Shown: positions 1 to 6,876 of the stretch, piece by piece | Numbering within the stretch: position 1 is the stretch's first letter | Layout of the letters: every line of letters starts with the position of its first letter | Assembly (NCBI GenBank): GCA_902774195.1 | Contig: CACYHM010000031.1 | Span: 1 to 9,797 of the forward strand | Length of the DNA: 9,797 bases | Source of the DNA: an uncultured Eubacteriales bacterium | GTDB lineage: Bacteria > Bacillota_A > Clostridia > Peptostreptococcales > Anaerovoracaceae | Direction: 5' to 3' | Position numbers and translations under genes: made by a program | The notes under the pieces: model-generated | The model's input: the letters and a program-made list of their open reading frames with translations, nothing else | Told to the model about the DNA's origin: nothing | Database searches by the model: none

Positions 1-486
1 AGCCAGAATCTCGGCGGAGCAGCTCCTGCTGCGGCATACGTGCTTTCAGCATTCCTCGGGGACGCGAATCTCAGTCTGAAGGACAGTCTGACGAACGCCA
101 CAGCCACATATACATACAGGGCTGACACCAACTTCGACGGCAAGTTCGACGGGAATGACACTCTGGCAGGCAGGGATCTCAACATATTCTGTCTGACTTC
201 AAAGGTGAGCTTCTCGTGCGGAAATCTTGTTCCGTGCATATTCAAACAGACAGGAAATGTTGCGCTGATAGGACAGCATACCGGAGGCGGAGCCTGCTCC
301 ATCTCGCCGATGTCCACAGCTGACGGCAGCTTTTTCAGGACATCCAGCAATATGCAGCTCAGCTTCATGCGCAACGGTTCGTTCTATGATGTCGATCAGG
401 GCGTTGACCCGGATTACTTCATCCACGACCTGAGCTTCCTGTACGACAGACAGGGGCTGACGGACTACATCAATAACCTCAGATAA
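1..486 (+). CDS. S41-family peptidase-like protein, C-terminal fragment (5' end outside window)
   Basis: The frame is open to the left edge, so the gene begins outside the window; the GTG at 40 is an internal valine codon, not a start. The visible 161 residues are the C-terminal half of an S41 (C-terminal-processing/tricorn-like) protease domain. It opens with SQNLGG, which fits the end of the conserved 'D-L-R-x-N-x-GG' strand. An EF-hand-type loop follows (DTNFDGKFDGND, codons 124-159), then VSFSCGN with the likely nucleophile Ser (codon 214-216), then LIGQHTGGGAC, matching the family 'vGexTgGg' turn, and GVDPDYF near the end. The lysine of the CtpA/Tsp Ser-Lys dyad (GKG) is replaced by Gly, so it would have to use tricorn-like Ser/His chemistry or be inactive. 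It is a paralogue of the gene at 5131. Location is unknown because the N-terminus is not visible. The next gene follows after 34 bases, probably in the same operon. Family call is fairly secure; substrate unknown. Confidence 0.8.
   Translation, partial: SQNLGGAAPAAAYVLSAFLGDANLSLKDSLTNATATYTYRADTNFDGKFDGNDTLAGRDLNIFCLTSKVSFSCGNLVPCIFKQTGNVALIGQHTGGGACSISPMSTADGSFFRTSSNMQLSFMRNGSFYDVDQGVDPDYFIHDLSFLYDRQGLTDYINNLR
124..159 (+). other. EF-hand/dockerin-type calcium-binding loop in the first S41-like protein
   Basis: The twelve codons encode DTNFDGKFDGND. Acidic or amide residues sit at loop positions 1, 3, 5, 9 and 12 and Gly at 6, the full EF-hand/dockerin consensus except Phe for the usual Ile/Val at 8. 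It lies about 18 residues before the predicted catalytic Ser. Calcium binding is inferred from the motif only. Confidence 0.75.
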
Positions 487-520
487 ATCAGAACATATAA
501 AGAAAAGGGGACAAATCAAG

Positions 521-1375
521 ATGAAAAAGGTAATCGACTTTCTGAAAGCACAGCCGCTTGTAACGACCATCATAGCGGTATCATTCATCGCAGTATCTGT
601 CAGGTTCCTGGGAGCAAAGATGGATAACAACCTTGACGGTGCTCTGCTCAGAATAGGGCTCGCGTTCGCTGCGATGGCTTTTCTCTATCTCATTTCGGGA
701 AGCAGGACTTTTGATAAATGCTGCGGCACGACAGGATATGCATTCAGGATACTTCTTCCTACGCTGATATTCCCGCTGCTCGGACTGGTCATGGGGGTTA
801 TCGGCTGCATACAGGACAAGAATCCGCTGAGATCAGACTGGCCGCTGCAGCTGCTTATACTCGCCTTCTACAGCCTGAGCATAGGACTGCTCGAAGAGGT
901 GACCGCGAGAGGCATACTCAATGACGGACCTCTTTACCAGTTCAGGAGCAACAAAAAGATCTTTGTTATCATCGCAGTCGTCAATGTGATCGTGTTCGGA
1001 GGTATCCACCTTCTGGGCTCCAGCATCACAAGCCCGATGGAACTTGGTCTGGCTGTTCTGAAAGTGCTCAGCAGCGGCATCGGGGGACTGTGCTATCTGT
1101 TCATATACTGGAAAACCAGGAATATCTGGGCGGTCGCGCTTTCGCACGGACTGTACGACTTCCTGCTTTCGGTCCAGGAGGCATTTTTCGATAAGAGCGA
1201 GGCCGTGAAAGCCAGTACGAACTATGTGTCTCTGGACGGCCAGGAGGCCGGCCTGGGCGTTGCCGTACTGGTACTTTATGCCGTGGACGTTATAATATCG
1301 CTCATCATAGCCATATGGATCTGGAAGAAGTTCATGAAGGACGTTGACTTCGATGAACTCAGAGAGACCTGGTAG
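521..1375 (+). CDS. CPBP family intramembrane metalloprotease (CAAX/Abi type), copy 1
   Basis: This 284-residue multi-pass membrane protein has all three CPBP motifs. They are EExxxR (E125, E126, R130, in LLEEVTARG), FxxxH (F159-H163, in FGGIH) and HxxxD (H209-D213, in HGLYD). In the family these glutamates and histidines form a membrane-embedded active site; members cleave prenylated CAAX proteins, process peptides or give self-immunity to bacteriocins. Hydrophobic segments run at about 15-30, 43-59, 77-96, 109-124, 147-167, 176-196 and 247-268. A TFDKCC..TTGY motif at 63-73 is shared with the next gene. The C-terminus is short, charged and probably cytosolic (KDVDFDELRETW). The ATG at 521 has a purine-rich AAAGGGG about 10 bases upstream. 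All nine Arg codons are AGA/AGG. The substrate cannot be told; no small peptide gene lies beside it. Confidence 0.88.
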   Translation: MKKVIDFLKAQPLVTTIIAVSFIAVSVRFLGAKMDNNLDGALLRIGLAFAAMAFLYLISGSRTFDKCCGTTGYAFRILLPTLIFPLLGLVMGVIGCIQDKNPLRSDWPLQLLILAFYSLSIGLLEEVTARGILNDGPLYQFRSNKKIFVIIAVVNVIVFGGIHLLGSSITSPMELGLAVLKVLSSGIGGLCYLFIYWKTRNIWAVALSHGLYDFLLSVQEAFFDKSEAVKASTNYVSLDGQEAGLGVAVLVLYAVDVIISLIIAIWIWKKFMKDVDFDELRETW

Positions 1376-1384
1376 ACGGAGAAA
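1334..1384 (+). repeat. 51-base direct repeat, copy 1 (3' end of CPBP gene 1 plus stop and ribosome binding site)
   Basis: This segment encodes MKDVDFDELRETW, the TAG stop and the ACGGAGAAA ribosome binding site of the next gene. It matches 2206-2256 at 48 of 51 positions by hand count; all three mismatches are silent third-codon changes. The rest of the two genes is far more diverged. Confidence 0.85.
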
Positions 1385-1389
1385 TACCT

Positions 1390-2247
1390 ATGAAGAAGAT
1401 CATTGATTTTTTGAGAGCTAATCCGCTTATCACAGGAGTGACAGGGATCATCATGGGGTTCTTTGTGCTGAGGATCCTTGGTACGGGAGGAAACAGCGAT
1501 CTGTTGAGCATGGGATTGCTGCGCTTCGCCGTTGCGATGATAGAAATAGTTTTTCTTGTTCTGATATCCGGTGGAAAGACATTCGACAAATGCTGTAATA
1601 CGACCGGCTATATTTTCAGAAGAGTGATTCCCATATTTGTATTCGTGTTCATCTTTGTCGGTATCGGAACAGTAGTAGATATTACTTCAGGGCAGCCACT
1701 GGCATCAAACTGGCCGGTGCAGATTCTGTTATCCGCATTCCTTTGCCTGTTTGTCGGTCTGTATGAGGAAACTGCGTACAGGGCGATCATTAATGACGCG
1801 CTTATGGAGCAGTTCCGTGATCATAAGGGCGTTTTCAAACTGATAGCTGTCGTTAGCTTTCTGACGTTCGGAGCGGCACATATCATCGGTGCGGACCTTT
1901 CCACGCCTATGAGTGTTGCCATGGCGGTTTTGAAAACAGTCAGTGCGGGAGCCTTTGGACTGATCTTGCTGTTCATGTACTGGAAAACAAGAAATCTCTG
2001 GGGGATCGCCCTTGCACACGGTTTATATGATTTTGTTTCAATAGTACAGGAAGCGATCTTCTTCGGGGACAAAGCGCTGGGAGCAAACGGCCCTGTATCT
2101 GACTATGTTGTTACAGATAAGGGTGCAGCTCCGGCGGTCCTGGTAGTATATGCCATAATGATCGCATATGACATCGCTGTTGCAATATGGATATGGAAAA
2201 AGCACATGAAAGACGTTGATTTCGATGAACTCAGAGAGACATGGTAG
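1390..2247 (+). CDS. CPBP family intramembrane metalloprotease (CAAX/Abi type), copy 2
   Basis: This 285-residue polytopic membrane protein is a tandem paralogue of the gene just upstream and keeps every catalytic motif: EExxxR at E126, E127, R131 (YEETAYR), FxxxH at F160-H164 (FGAAH) and HxxxD at H210-D214 (HGLYD). It also shares the N-terminal MKK.IDFL.A.PL, TFDKCC.TTGY (64-74), the YWKTRN segment and an identical 12-residue C-terminal tail. The loop between the last catalytic motif and the final helix (about 220-247) differs most, so the two may face different substrates or partners. ATG 1390 is preceded by GGAG with good spacing, 14 bases after the previous stop, indicating co-transcription and likely coupled translation. 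Both copies look catalytically intact. Function in this operon is unknown; bacteriocin immunity or maturation, membrane-protein processing and stress signalling are all open. Confidence 0.88.
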   Translation: MKKIIDFLRANPLITGVTGIIMGFFVLRILGTGGNSDLLSMGLLRFAVAMIEIVFLVLISGGKTFDKCCNTTGYIFRRVIPIFVFVFIFVGIGTVVDITSGQPLASNWPVQILLSAFLCLFVGLYEETAYRAIINDALMEQFRDHKGVFKLIAVVSFLTFGAAHIIGADLSTPMSVAMAVLKTVSAGAFGLILLFMYWKTRNLWGIALAHGLYDFVSIVQEAIFFGDKALGANGPVSDYVVTDKGAAPAVLVVYAIMIAYDIAVAIWIWKKHMKDVDFDELRETW

Positions 2248-2256
2248 ACGGAGAAA
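2206..2256 (+). repeat. 51-base direct repeat, copy 2 (3' end of CPBP gene 2 plus stop and ribosome binding site)
   Basis: This is the partner of 1334-1384. It carries the same tail codons, TAG stop and ACGGAGAAA ribosome binding site, here serving the channel gene. It also contains the ATGGTAG in which an in-frame ATG (2241) overlaps the stop codon. Confidence 0.85.
2250..2254 (+). promoter_or_regulatory. Ribosome binding site that sets the channel gene start
   Basis: GGAGA lies with GGAG ending 8 bases before the ATG at 2262. The alternative in-frame ATG at 2241 overlaps the upstream stop and has only a weak purine run before it. This favours 2262, which starts MKNIMKK directly before the first membrane helix. 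Confidence 0.7.
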
Positions 2257-2261
2257 GAGCA

Positions 2262-5117
2262 ATGAAAAACATTATGAAAAAACTGTCTGAGATCGTGCAT
2301 GAGAAGTGCTTCTGGAAAACGATTCTGCTTACTGCGGTCATCTCGGTGATCTCCGCAGGCGTGGTGTTTGCAGCTACTTTCTTCATGGTCGCCATAAACG
2401 ATTTCAAGCTTCTTGACAACTACTACAGCGCTCTGCCGCGGATAATAAATGAGAGGCGGGACAGCCTGAAGGTCGAGATGCAGAGCGACAAGGACAATTT
2501 CAAAAGCCGCGGCGCTGTCGGAGCTGAGATGTTCGCTTCCTACGACGATCTGGATGAAGCCGAAAGGATGGAGCTTATCCGCGATGCGGTCTCTGCAAAA
2601 AGCGTTTCGATCCTGAAGGCGGACGGAACGATAGTGCGAAGCACAGAAGACGGGCTCTGGGGCAATTACGATAAAAAAGCTCTGAAGGATCTGCTCACAG
2701 ACAAAGAAGGCTTTGAAGAATATGAATACATGACTAAGGATGATCAGGAGAAAGTTATCGCTGAAGGGACCATGGTCGATCCGCAGACTTTCATATACTA
2801 TAAAACCATTGCTTCCGAAGACGGAGATCAGAAGCTGGTGATCGAATTCGATCACGCCCGCATGAGCGATATGTATGTTGAATTAGGCTCGTGGACCAAG
2901 GTTCTGGAGCGCATGCTTTCCGGGCTCGACGGATACGCGTTCATGAAATACGACGCAACGGATCGGCTTGTAGGATATCCGCTGGCAGACGTTTCGGACG
3001 AGGAGTATGAAAAGATCATGGAGGAGATCCTGCATGTGTTCAACGATAAGTCCGGGATGATAAAAATGGATACCGGCAGGAATGATGATGCACGGTACGG
3101 TATCATTACCATCAACGGCGGGAAGTACCTGGCCATGCGGGCCCCGCTGAAGGAATACGAATGCCAGATCCTTATGGCGATCCCTGCAGCGGGTTTCTTC
3201 AGGACTTCCATGCTTGCCGCAGCCATACTGTCGCTGTTCATAATGCTGAACCTCATCCTGTTCATAGTGTATATCTTCAGGAATTCACGCAAATCTTCAG
3301 CGCCGGGGATCGTGGTCATGGTCCTGGCGGTGATAGCCTTTGCAGGCATGAACTATTCTCTCGAAAAAATGGCGCAGACTTACGAGACAAACCTTTCACA
3401 GCTGCGTTCTTTTGAATATGAAGAAACGATAGATGATGATCAGCTTGCCGGTATAAAGAATTCCTATCCTGAAAACGCAAGGATACTTGCGTCTGCGGTG
3501 GCAAGGCTGATGGCGGACCACCCTGAACTGAAGACCAAGGGAGAACTGAGAAGGCTCGCTGCTGCAGCGGATGCGGAGTATATCATGCTCTATGACCGCA
3601 ACGGGCAGGAGATAGTCTCAAGCAACGCGTATACGGGATTCAGCGTCAGCAGTGACGAGTCAGATCCGAGCAGCAGGTACATGCCGGTAATGAAGGGATA
3701 TCCGTATGTCGTCACGGAGCCGGCCAAAGATCCGATAACAGGGGATGTGCAGTATTCATCGGCGGCTCTCATATCCGATGATAAGGGGCAGGCCGACGGC
3801 TTCGCGGTAGCCGTATTCGACGGAACGGCGCTGGGGAAGAAGATGAACGAGCTGTCGCTGGTCAGCAGAGTAAACGATTTCCCGGTACAGGACGGCGGGA
3901 CCGTGGCTCTCGTGGATGAAGACAGCGGGAAGTTCATCGCGCATACCAGGGAAAAGATGATCGGACAGACAGCGGCCAACTATCTGAGAGAGACCGTTCT
4001 CGGACGCGACTTCGGAGGCTTCACTAATTACAACGGGGCGGAGGTATATCTGTCCGAGATGCCGGAGAACGGAAAAGACCTGCTTGTCATGACCAGACGG
4101 ATCACGGATACGGACAAGCTTGAGCTGATAATCATGATGCTCGCGGTCATCGTGCTGCTGATAGTGTTTGTATTCTGCCCGAAGACCAGAAAGCTCTGCG
4201 CGGAGTCCATACCTGAGCAGAGCGGACACAGCGTCAGGAGCCCTATGATGGCATTTGTCTACGGCTACGCGGTGTTCTTCACCATACTCGGTGCCGTGGC
4301 TTACGCCAACAGGGACCGCGCTGCCTGGGCGGCCTTCGGATTCGTATTCGGCAAGCAGTGGTCAAAGGGCGTACATCTGTGCTCGATATGGTCTGCTCTG
4401 TTCACGATATCCGTGCTGTTCTGCGTGGTGTTTGTCATCCATGCGATCCTGGCCGGGCTCGAAACAAGGGTGAGAAGCGAGGCGAAGACCATGCTGAGGA
4501 TCACCTACAGCCTGGTCACATATGCGGCTGTTCTTACAGGACTGTTCACAGTGATGGGCAACTTCGGAGTGGATACGACAACGCTGATAGCGTCAGCCGG
4601 AATATTATCCTTTGCCGTTGGTATGGGAGCGAAGGATCTTGTCGCTGATATCCTTGCGGGCATGTTCATGATATTCGAAGGACAGATCCACGTGGGCGAT
4701 ATAGTCTCGGTCGGAGGCTGGCAGGGCCGTGTGACCGACATGGGCATCAGGACAACGGAGATCACAAACGAGACTAACGATGTCAAGATAATCAACAACA
4801 GCCAGATACATGATCTTGTCAACATGAGCCGGATCAGTACTGCGTGCACCATGGACTTCACTGTATCAAAAGACAAGGAGGTCCGGCAGATACTCGAGGA
4901 TTTCCGCGGCTATCTGGCGGCGGCTGAAGAAAAGATCCCTGAACTGAAAAACAATACAGTTCTCAGCGGCATCGCGGAAATAACCGACGAAGGATATACG
5001 GTAAGAGTGAACTATTCGTGTACGGAGGCTGACAAGGAACAGGTCACGATAAAACTCCGCAATGAGATCCTCATGATGATGGAAGGATCTGCCGGAGAAG
5101 ACGCCGGCACGAAGTGA
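2262..5117 (+). CDS. MscS-family mechanosensitive-type channel with two extracytoplasmic Cache-like sensor domains
   Basis: The 951-residue protein begins with a membrane helix (about 18-45). A first extracytoplasmic domain (46-310) follows, with a PAS/Cache-like strand pair (VSILKADGTIVRST, 114-127). Two helices (about 315-339 and 346-365) lead to a second extracytoplasmic domain (366-619) with dCache-type strands IMLYDRNGQEIVSS and VALVDEDSGKFIAHT...IGQTA. Helices follow at about 620-638, 663-683, 705-732 and 745-767. A Gly/Ala-rich pore helix (771-803) contains FAVGMGAKDLVADILAG, and the MscS beta domain starts at GQIHVGDIVSVGGWQG and continues through IINNSQIHDLVNMSR. A short alpha/beta C-terminal domain ends it. 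In my alignment the E. coli MscS gate leucines 105 and 109 correspond to F784 and M788. MscS itself has 286 residues, so about 650 N-terminal residues are extra. The ion path is well supported; Cache identity is inferred from local motifs. It may open on ligand binding as well as, or instead of, membrane tension. It sits 14 bases after the CPBP gene and 13 before the S41 gene. Confidence 0.82.
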   Translation: MKNIMKKLSEIVHEKCFWKTILLTAVISVISAGVVFAATFFMVAINDFKLLDNYYSALPRIINERRDSLKVEMQSDKDNFKSRGAVGAEMFASYDDLDEAERMELIRDAVSAKSVSILKADGTIVRSTEDGLWGNYDKKALKDLLTDKEGFEEYEYMTKDDQEKVIAEGTMVDPQTFIYYKTIASEDGDQKLVIEFDHARMSDMYVELGSWTKVLERMLSGLDGYAFMKYDATDRLVGYPLADVSDEEYEKIMEEILHVFNDKSGMIKMDTGRNDDARYGIITINGGKYLAMRAPLKEYECQILMAIPAAGFFRTSMLAAAILSLFIMLNLILFIVYIFRNSRKSSAPGIVVMVLAVIAFAGMNYSLEKMAQTYETNLSQLRSFEYEETIDDDQLAGIKNSYPENARILASAVARLMADHPELKTKGELRRLAAAADAEYIMLYDRNGQEIVSSNAYTGFSVSSDESDPSSRYMPVMKGYPYVVTEPAKDPITGDVQYSSAALISDDKGQADGFAVAVFDGTALGKKMNELSLVSRVNDFPVQDGGTVALVDEDSGKFIAHTREKMIGQTAANYLRETVLGRDFGGFTNYNGAEVYLSEMPENGKDLLVMTRRITDTDKLELIIMMLAVIVLLIVFVFCPKTRKLCAESIPEQSGHSVRSPMMAFVYGYAVFFTILGAVAYANRDRAAWAAFGFVFGKQWSKGVHLCSIWSALFTISVLFCVVFVIHAILAGLETRVRSEAKTMLRITYSLVTYAAVLTGLFTVMGNFGVDTTTLIASAGILSFAVGMGAKDLVADILAGMFMIFEGQIHVGDIVSVGGWQGRVTDMGIRTTEITNETNDVKIINNSQIHDLVNMSRISTACTMDFTVSKDKEVRQILEDFRGYLAAAEEKIPELKNNTVLSGIAEITDEGYTVRVNYSCTEADKEQVTIKLRNEILMMMEGSAGEDAGTK

Positions 5118-5123
5118 AGGGAG
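5117..5123 (+). promoter_or_regulatory. Strong ribosome binding site of the second S41-like gene
   Basis: AAGGGAG overlaps the last base of the channel gene stop codon and ends 7 bases before ATG 5131. This fixes the start and rules out an N-terminal extension carrying a signal peptide. Confidence 0.7.
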
Positions 5124-5130
5124 AAATAAC

Positions 5131-6840
5131 ATGAAAGATAAACCTAAGACCGGAGCGGCCTTTACAGAAAAGCCGCTTTCGGTCGTGCGTGACAGTTTAG
5201 ACAGCACAGAGACCGCAACTGTTCGTTACTATGAAGATCTGCCGAGCGTTCCCTACATGAGCGTCACGGATTTCTACAACCGTTTCTATCTTGTTAATAC
5301 GGAACTGGCTGAGGGAATGACATTTGAGCGTGAGGACAGCAGGTATACAGTCACCAATTTCTGCGGTGATGCTGCCGTGTTCGATATTGACGCCGATACT
5401 GTCGTGATCGACAATATGGACCGCTTTATCAAGCTCGCCTGTGATCTGCAGTCTTCAGGCACCGGCGGCATGGATCCGGACTATCCCTATGCAATGATCA
5501 CTCATAAAACAGAGCCTGAAAAGGCAGCGCCTAAAACCCTTGCGCTGGCAGAATATGATATCGACTTAAGGGGCGACGATACCGGCGTCTATGCGCCGCT
5601 GCCTACCATTGCTGATATCTTTGCTTCAGCGAGCGGTTTCTACGTTGTGTATGCCGGTAAGAAAATCTATGTCAGGGATTATTTAGGGGTTTATTTTGAT
5701 CCCGTCATGGAAGATGACCCGGATTATTTCGCAGCCGTGAAGGCGGACCGTCCTGAAGATCTGGTGAAATACACCTATAACGAGCTCTGCTTCAACATGG
5801 ATCTGTGGTACGGCAGACCCGGCCAGGAGTTCATTCATGATGACCTTATGAAGGGTACACTGGATGAGGTCCTTACCGGGAAGTACCCAGAGGTCAAAGA
5901 GATGCTGTTTGCCGGTGACTTTGAGACCTTTTACGCAGGTCTGAACCACGTTTTTAACGGGCTTCTGTTTGACGGCGGTCACAGCGCAATGGATTGTGAC
6001 GTATTGATGATGGATGAGCTTGAGCTGTCGAAACAGATCATGAAAGATGTGAAGGCAAAGGACTACGGCCGATCCTATGTTAACACGAGTCAGAAGGTCG
6101 CTCGCGGAGAGCAGCGTGAAGAGATCCGTAAAGGCATCTATGACGGAGATATTTATGTTGAGCAGGGCGATACCGCCATGATCTCTCTGGAATCGGAATT
6201 TATGGTTGATTTTGACGGCTGGAAAGCTTTTTATGCAGGAAAGGGGGAGCGCCCGCTGGCTGAAGACACTGTGGGCACTGTTCTTACCGGTCTTGAGCGT
6301 GCTGCCGGGAATCCGGAGATAAGAAACATAATACTCGATGACAGCTGTAACGGCGGGGGTATCGATATAGCCATGCTGGCTATAGAGTGGCTGATGACCG
6401 GCAAGGGGTACATCCGGGACAGGAATGAACTCACAGGTCAGTTCAACACAAAGGCAGAAGTGTTTGACATAAATCTCGACGGAAAGATCGACAAAGGCGA
6501 TGTGAGCCCGTATACCGGCTTCCGCTATGGTGTTTTGACCAGTGTCGACTCGTTCTCCTGCGGCAATGCTTTTCCCTGGTTCATGCATGAACACGGCGCA
6601 ATGATACTGGGACAGAAGAGCAGCGGCGGTGCCTGTGCCATTCGCCCTACGAGCGCAGGGGGCATCGGGATCCGCAACTCTGCTGCTACCAGCTGCACTG
6701 TCACTGACGAGGGAGATACAGTAGATAACGGCTGCCCGGTCGATGCTGATCTGATTTCCGGCGGCGAAAATCCTTATGAGAACTTCTACGATCTGAGTAT
6801 TCTCAGCGAACAGATGAACAAATACTTTGACGATATTTAG
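5131..6840 (+). CDS. S41-family peptidase-like protein with calcium-binding loop, no signal peptide
   Basis: The 569-residue protein has a long N-terminal region (1-260) that I cannot assign, then an S41 protease fold. Landmarks in order are DGGH at 281-284 (H284 matches the catalytic His of non-CtpA S41 enzymes), the strand IILDDSCNGGG (400-410), a 12-residue EF-hand-type loop (446-457), SFSCGN with the likely nucleophile S476, and LGQKSSGGAC (493-502). The CtpA/Tsp catalytic Lys in GKG is Gly here, so activity would be tricorn-like with H284/S476 or absent. There is no PDZ domain that I recognise. The N-terminus (MKDKPKTGAAFTEKPL) is hydrophilic, with no signal peptide or membrane helix, so it is probably cytosolic, unusual for a family with many exported members. 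It is a paralogue of the gene ending at 486. By hand count 16 of 22 Arg codons are CGN, against 0 of 9 and 2 of 9 in the CPBP genes, so its history may differ. Substrate unknown. Confidence 0.8.
   Translation: MKDKPKTGAAFTEKPLSVVRDSLDSTETATVRYYEDLPSVPYMSVTDFYNRFYLVNTELAEGMTFEREDSRYTVTNFCGDAAVFDIDADTVVIDNMDRFIKLACDLQSSGTGGMDPDYPYAMITHKTEPEKAAPKTLALAEYDIDLRGDDTGVYAPLPTIADIFASASGFYVVYAGKKIYVRDYLGVYFDPVMEDDPDYFAAVKADRPEDLVKYTYNELCFNMDLWYGRPGQEFIHDDLMKGTLDEVLTGKYPEVKEMLFAGDFETFYAGLNHVFNGLLFDGGHSAMDCDVLMMDELELSKQIMKDVKAKDYGRSYVNTSQKVARGEQREEIRKGIYDGDIYVEQGDTAMISLESEFMVDFDGWKAFYAGKGERPLAEDTVGTVLTGLERAAGNPEIRNIILDDSCNGGGIDIAMLAIEWLMTGKGYIRDRNELTGQFNTKAEVFDINLDGKIDKGDVSPYTGFRYGVLTSVDSFSCGNAFPWFMHEHGAMILGQKSSGGACAIRPTSAGGIGIRNSAATSCTVTDEGDTVDNGCPVDADLISGGENPYENFYDLSILSEQMNKYFDDI
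6466..6501 (+). other. EF-hand/dockerin-type calcium-binding loop in the second S41-like protein
   Basis: Residues 446-457 read DINLDGKIDKGD, an exact EF-hand/dockerin loop: Asp/Asn at 1, 3, 5, 9 and 12, Gly at 6, Ile at 8. It lies between the NGGG strand and the nucleophile Ser, 19 residues before the Ser, the same place as in the upstream paralogue. Only one loop is seen, whereas dockerins and EF-hands usually come in pairs. Confidence 0.78.
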
Positions 6841-6876
6841 GAAAACGATACTGCTGTCGACAAAAGGAGAAACAGA

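Noticed and set aside
40..42. GTG at 40 as the start of the first gene
   Set aside because: The frame is open to position 1 and the residues before it (SQNLGGAAPAAAY) continue the S41 fold, so it is an internal codon.
487..520. Possible promoter or small peptide gene in the 34-base gap before the first CPBP gene
   Set aside because: It is AT-rich with a TATAAA-like string but no -35 element at proper spacing, no hairpin, and no room for a coding sequence beyond the ribosome binding site.
521..2247. Bacteriocin immunity/processing cluster based on the tandem CPBP genes
   Set aside because: CPBP proteins often have that role, but no small double-glycine-type peptide gene, peptide exporter or two-component regulator occurs in the window, so the claim is not supported.
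2241..2261. Upstream ATG start for the channel gene overlapping the previous stop (ATGGTAG)
   Set aside because: Translational coupling through the overlap is possible, but the GGAG at 2250-2253 is ideally spaced for ATG 2262 and lies inside the longer version, so 2262 is preferred.
2103..2855. Minus-strand open frame of 250 codons across the CPBP/channel junction
   Set aside because: It is antisense to two well-supported genes, with no recognisable motif; best explained as a shadow.
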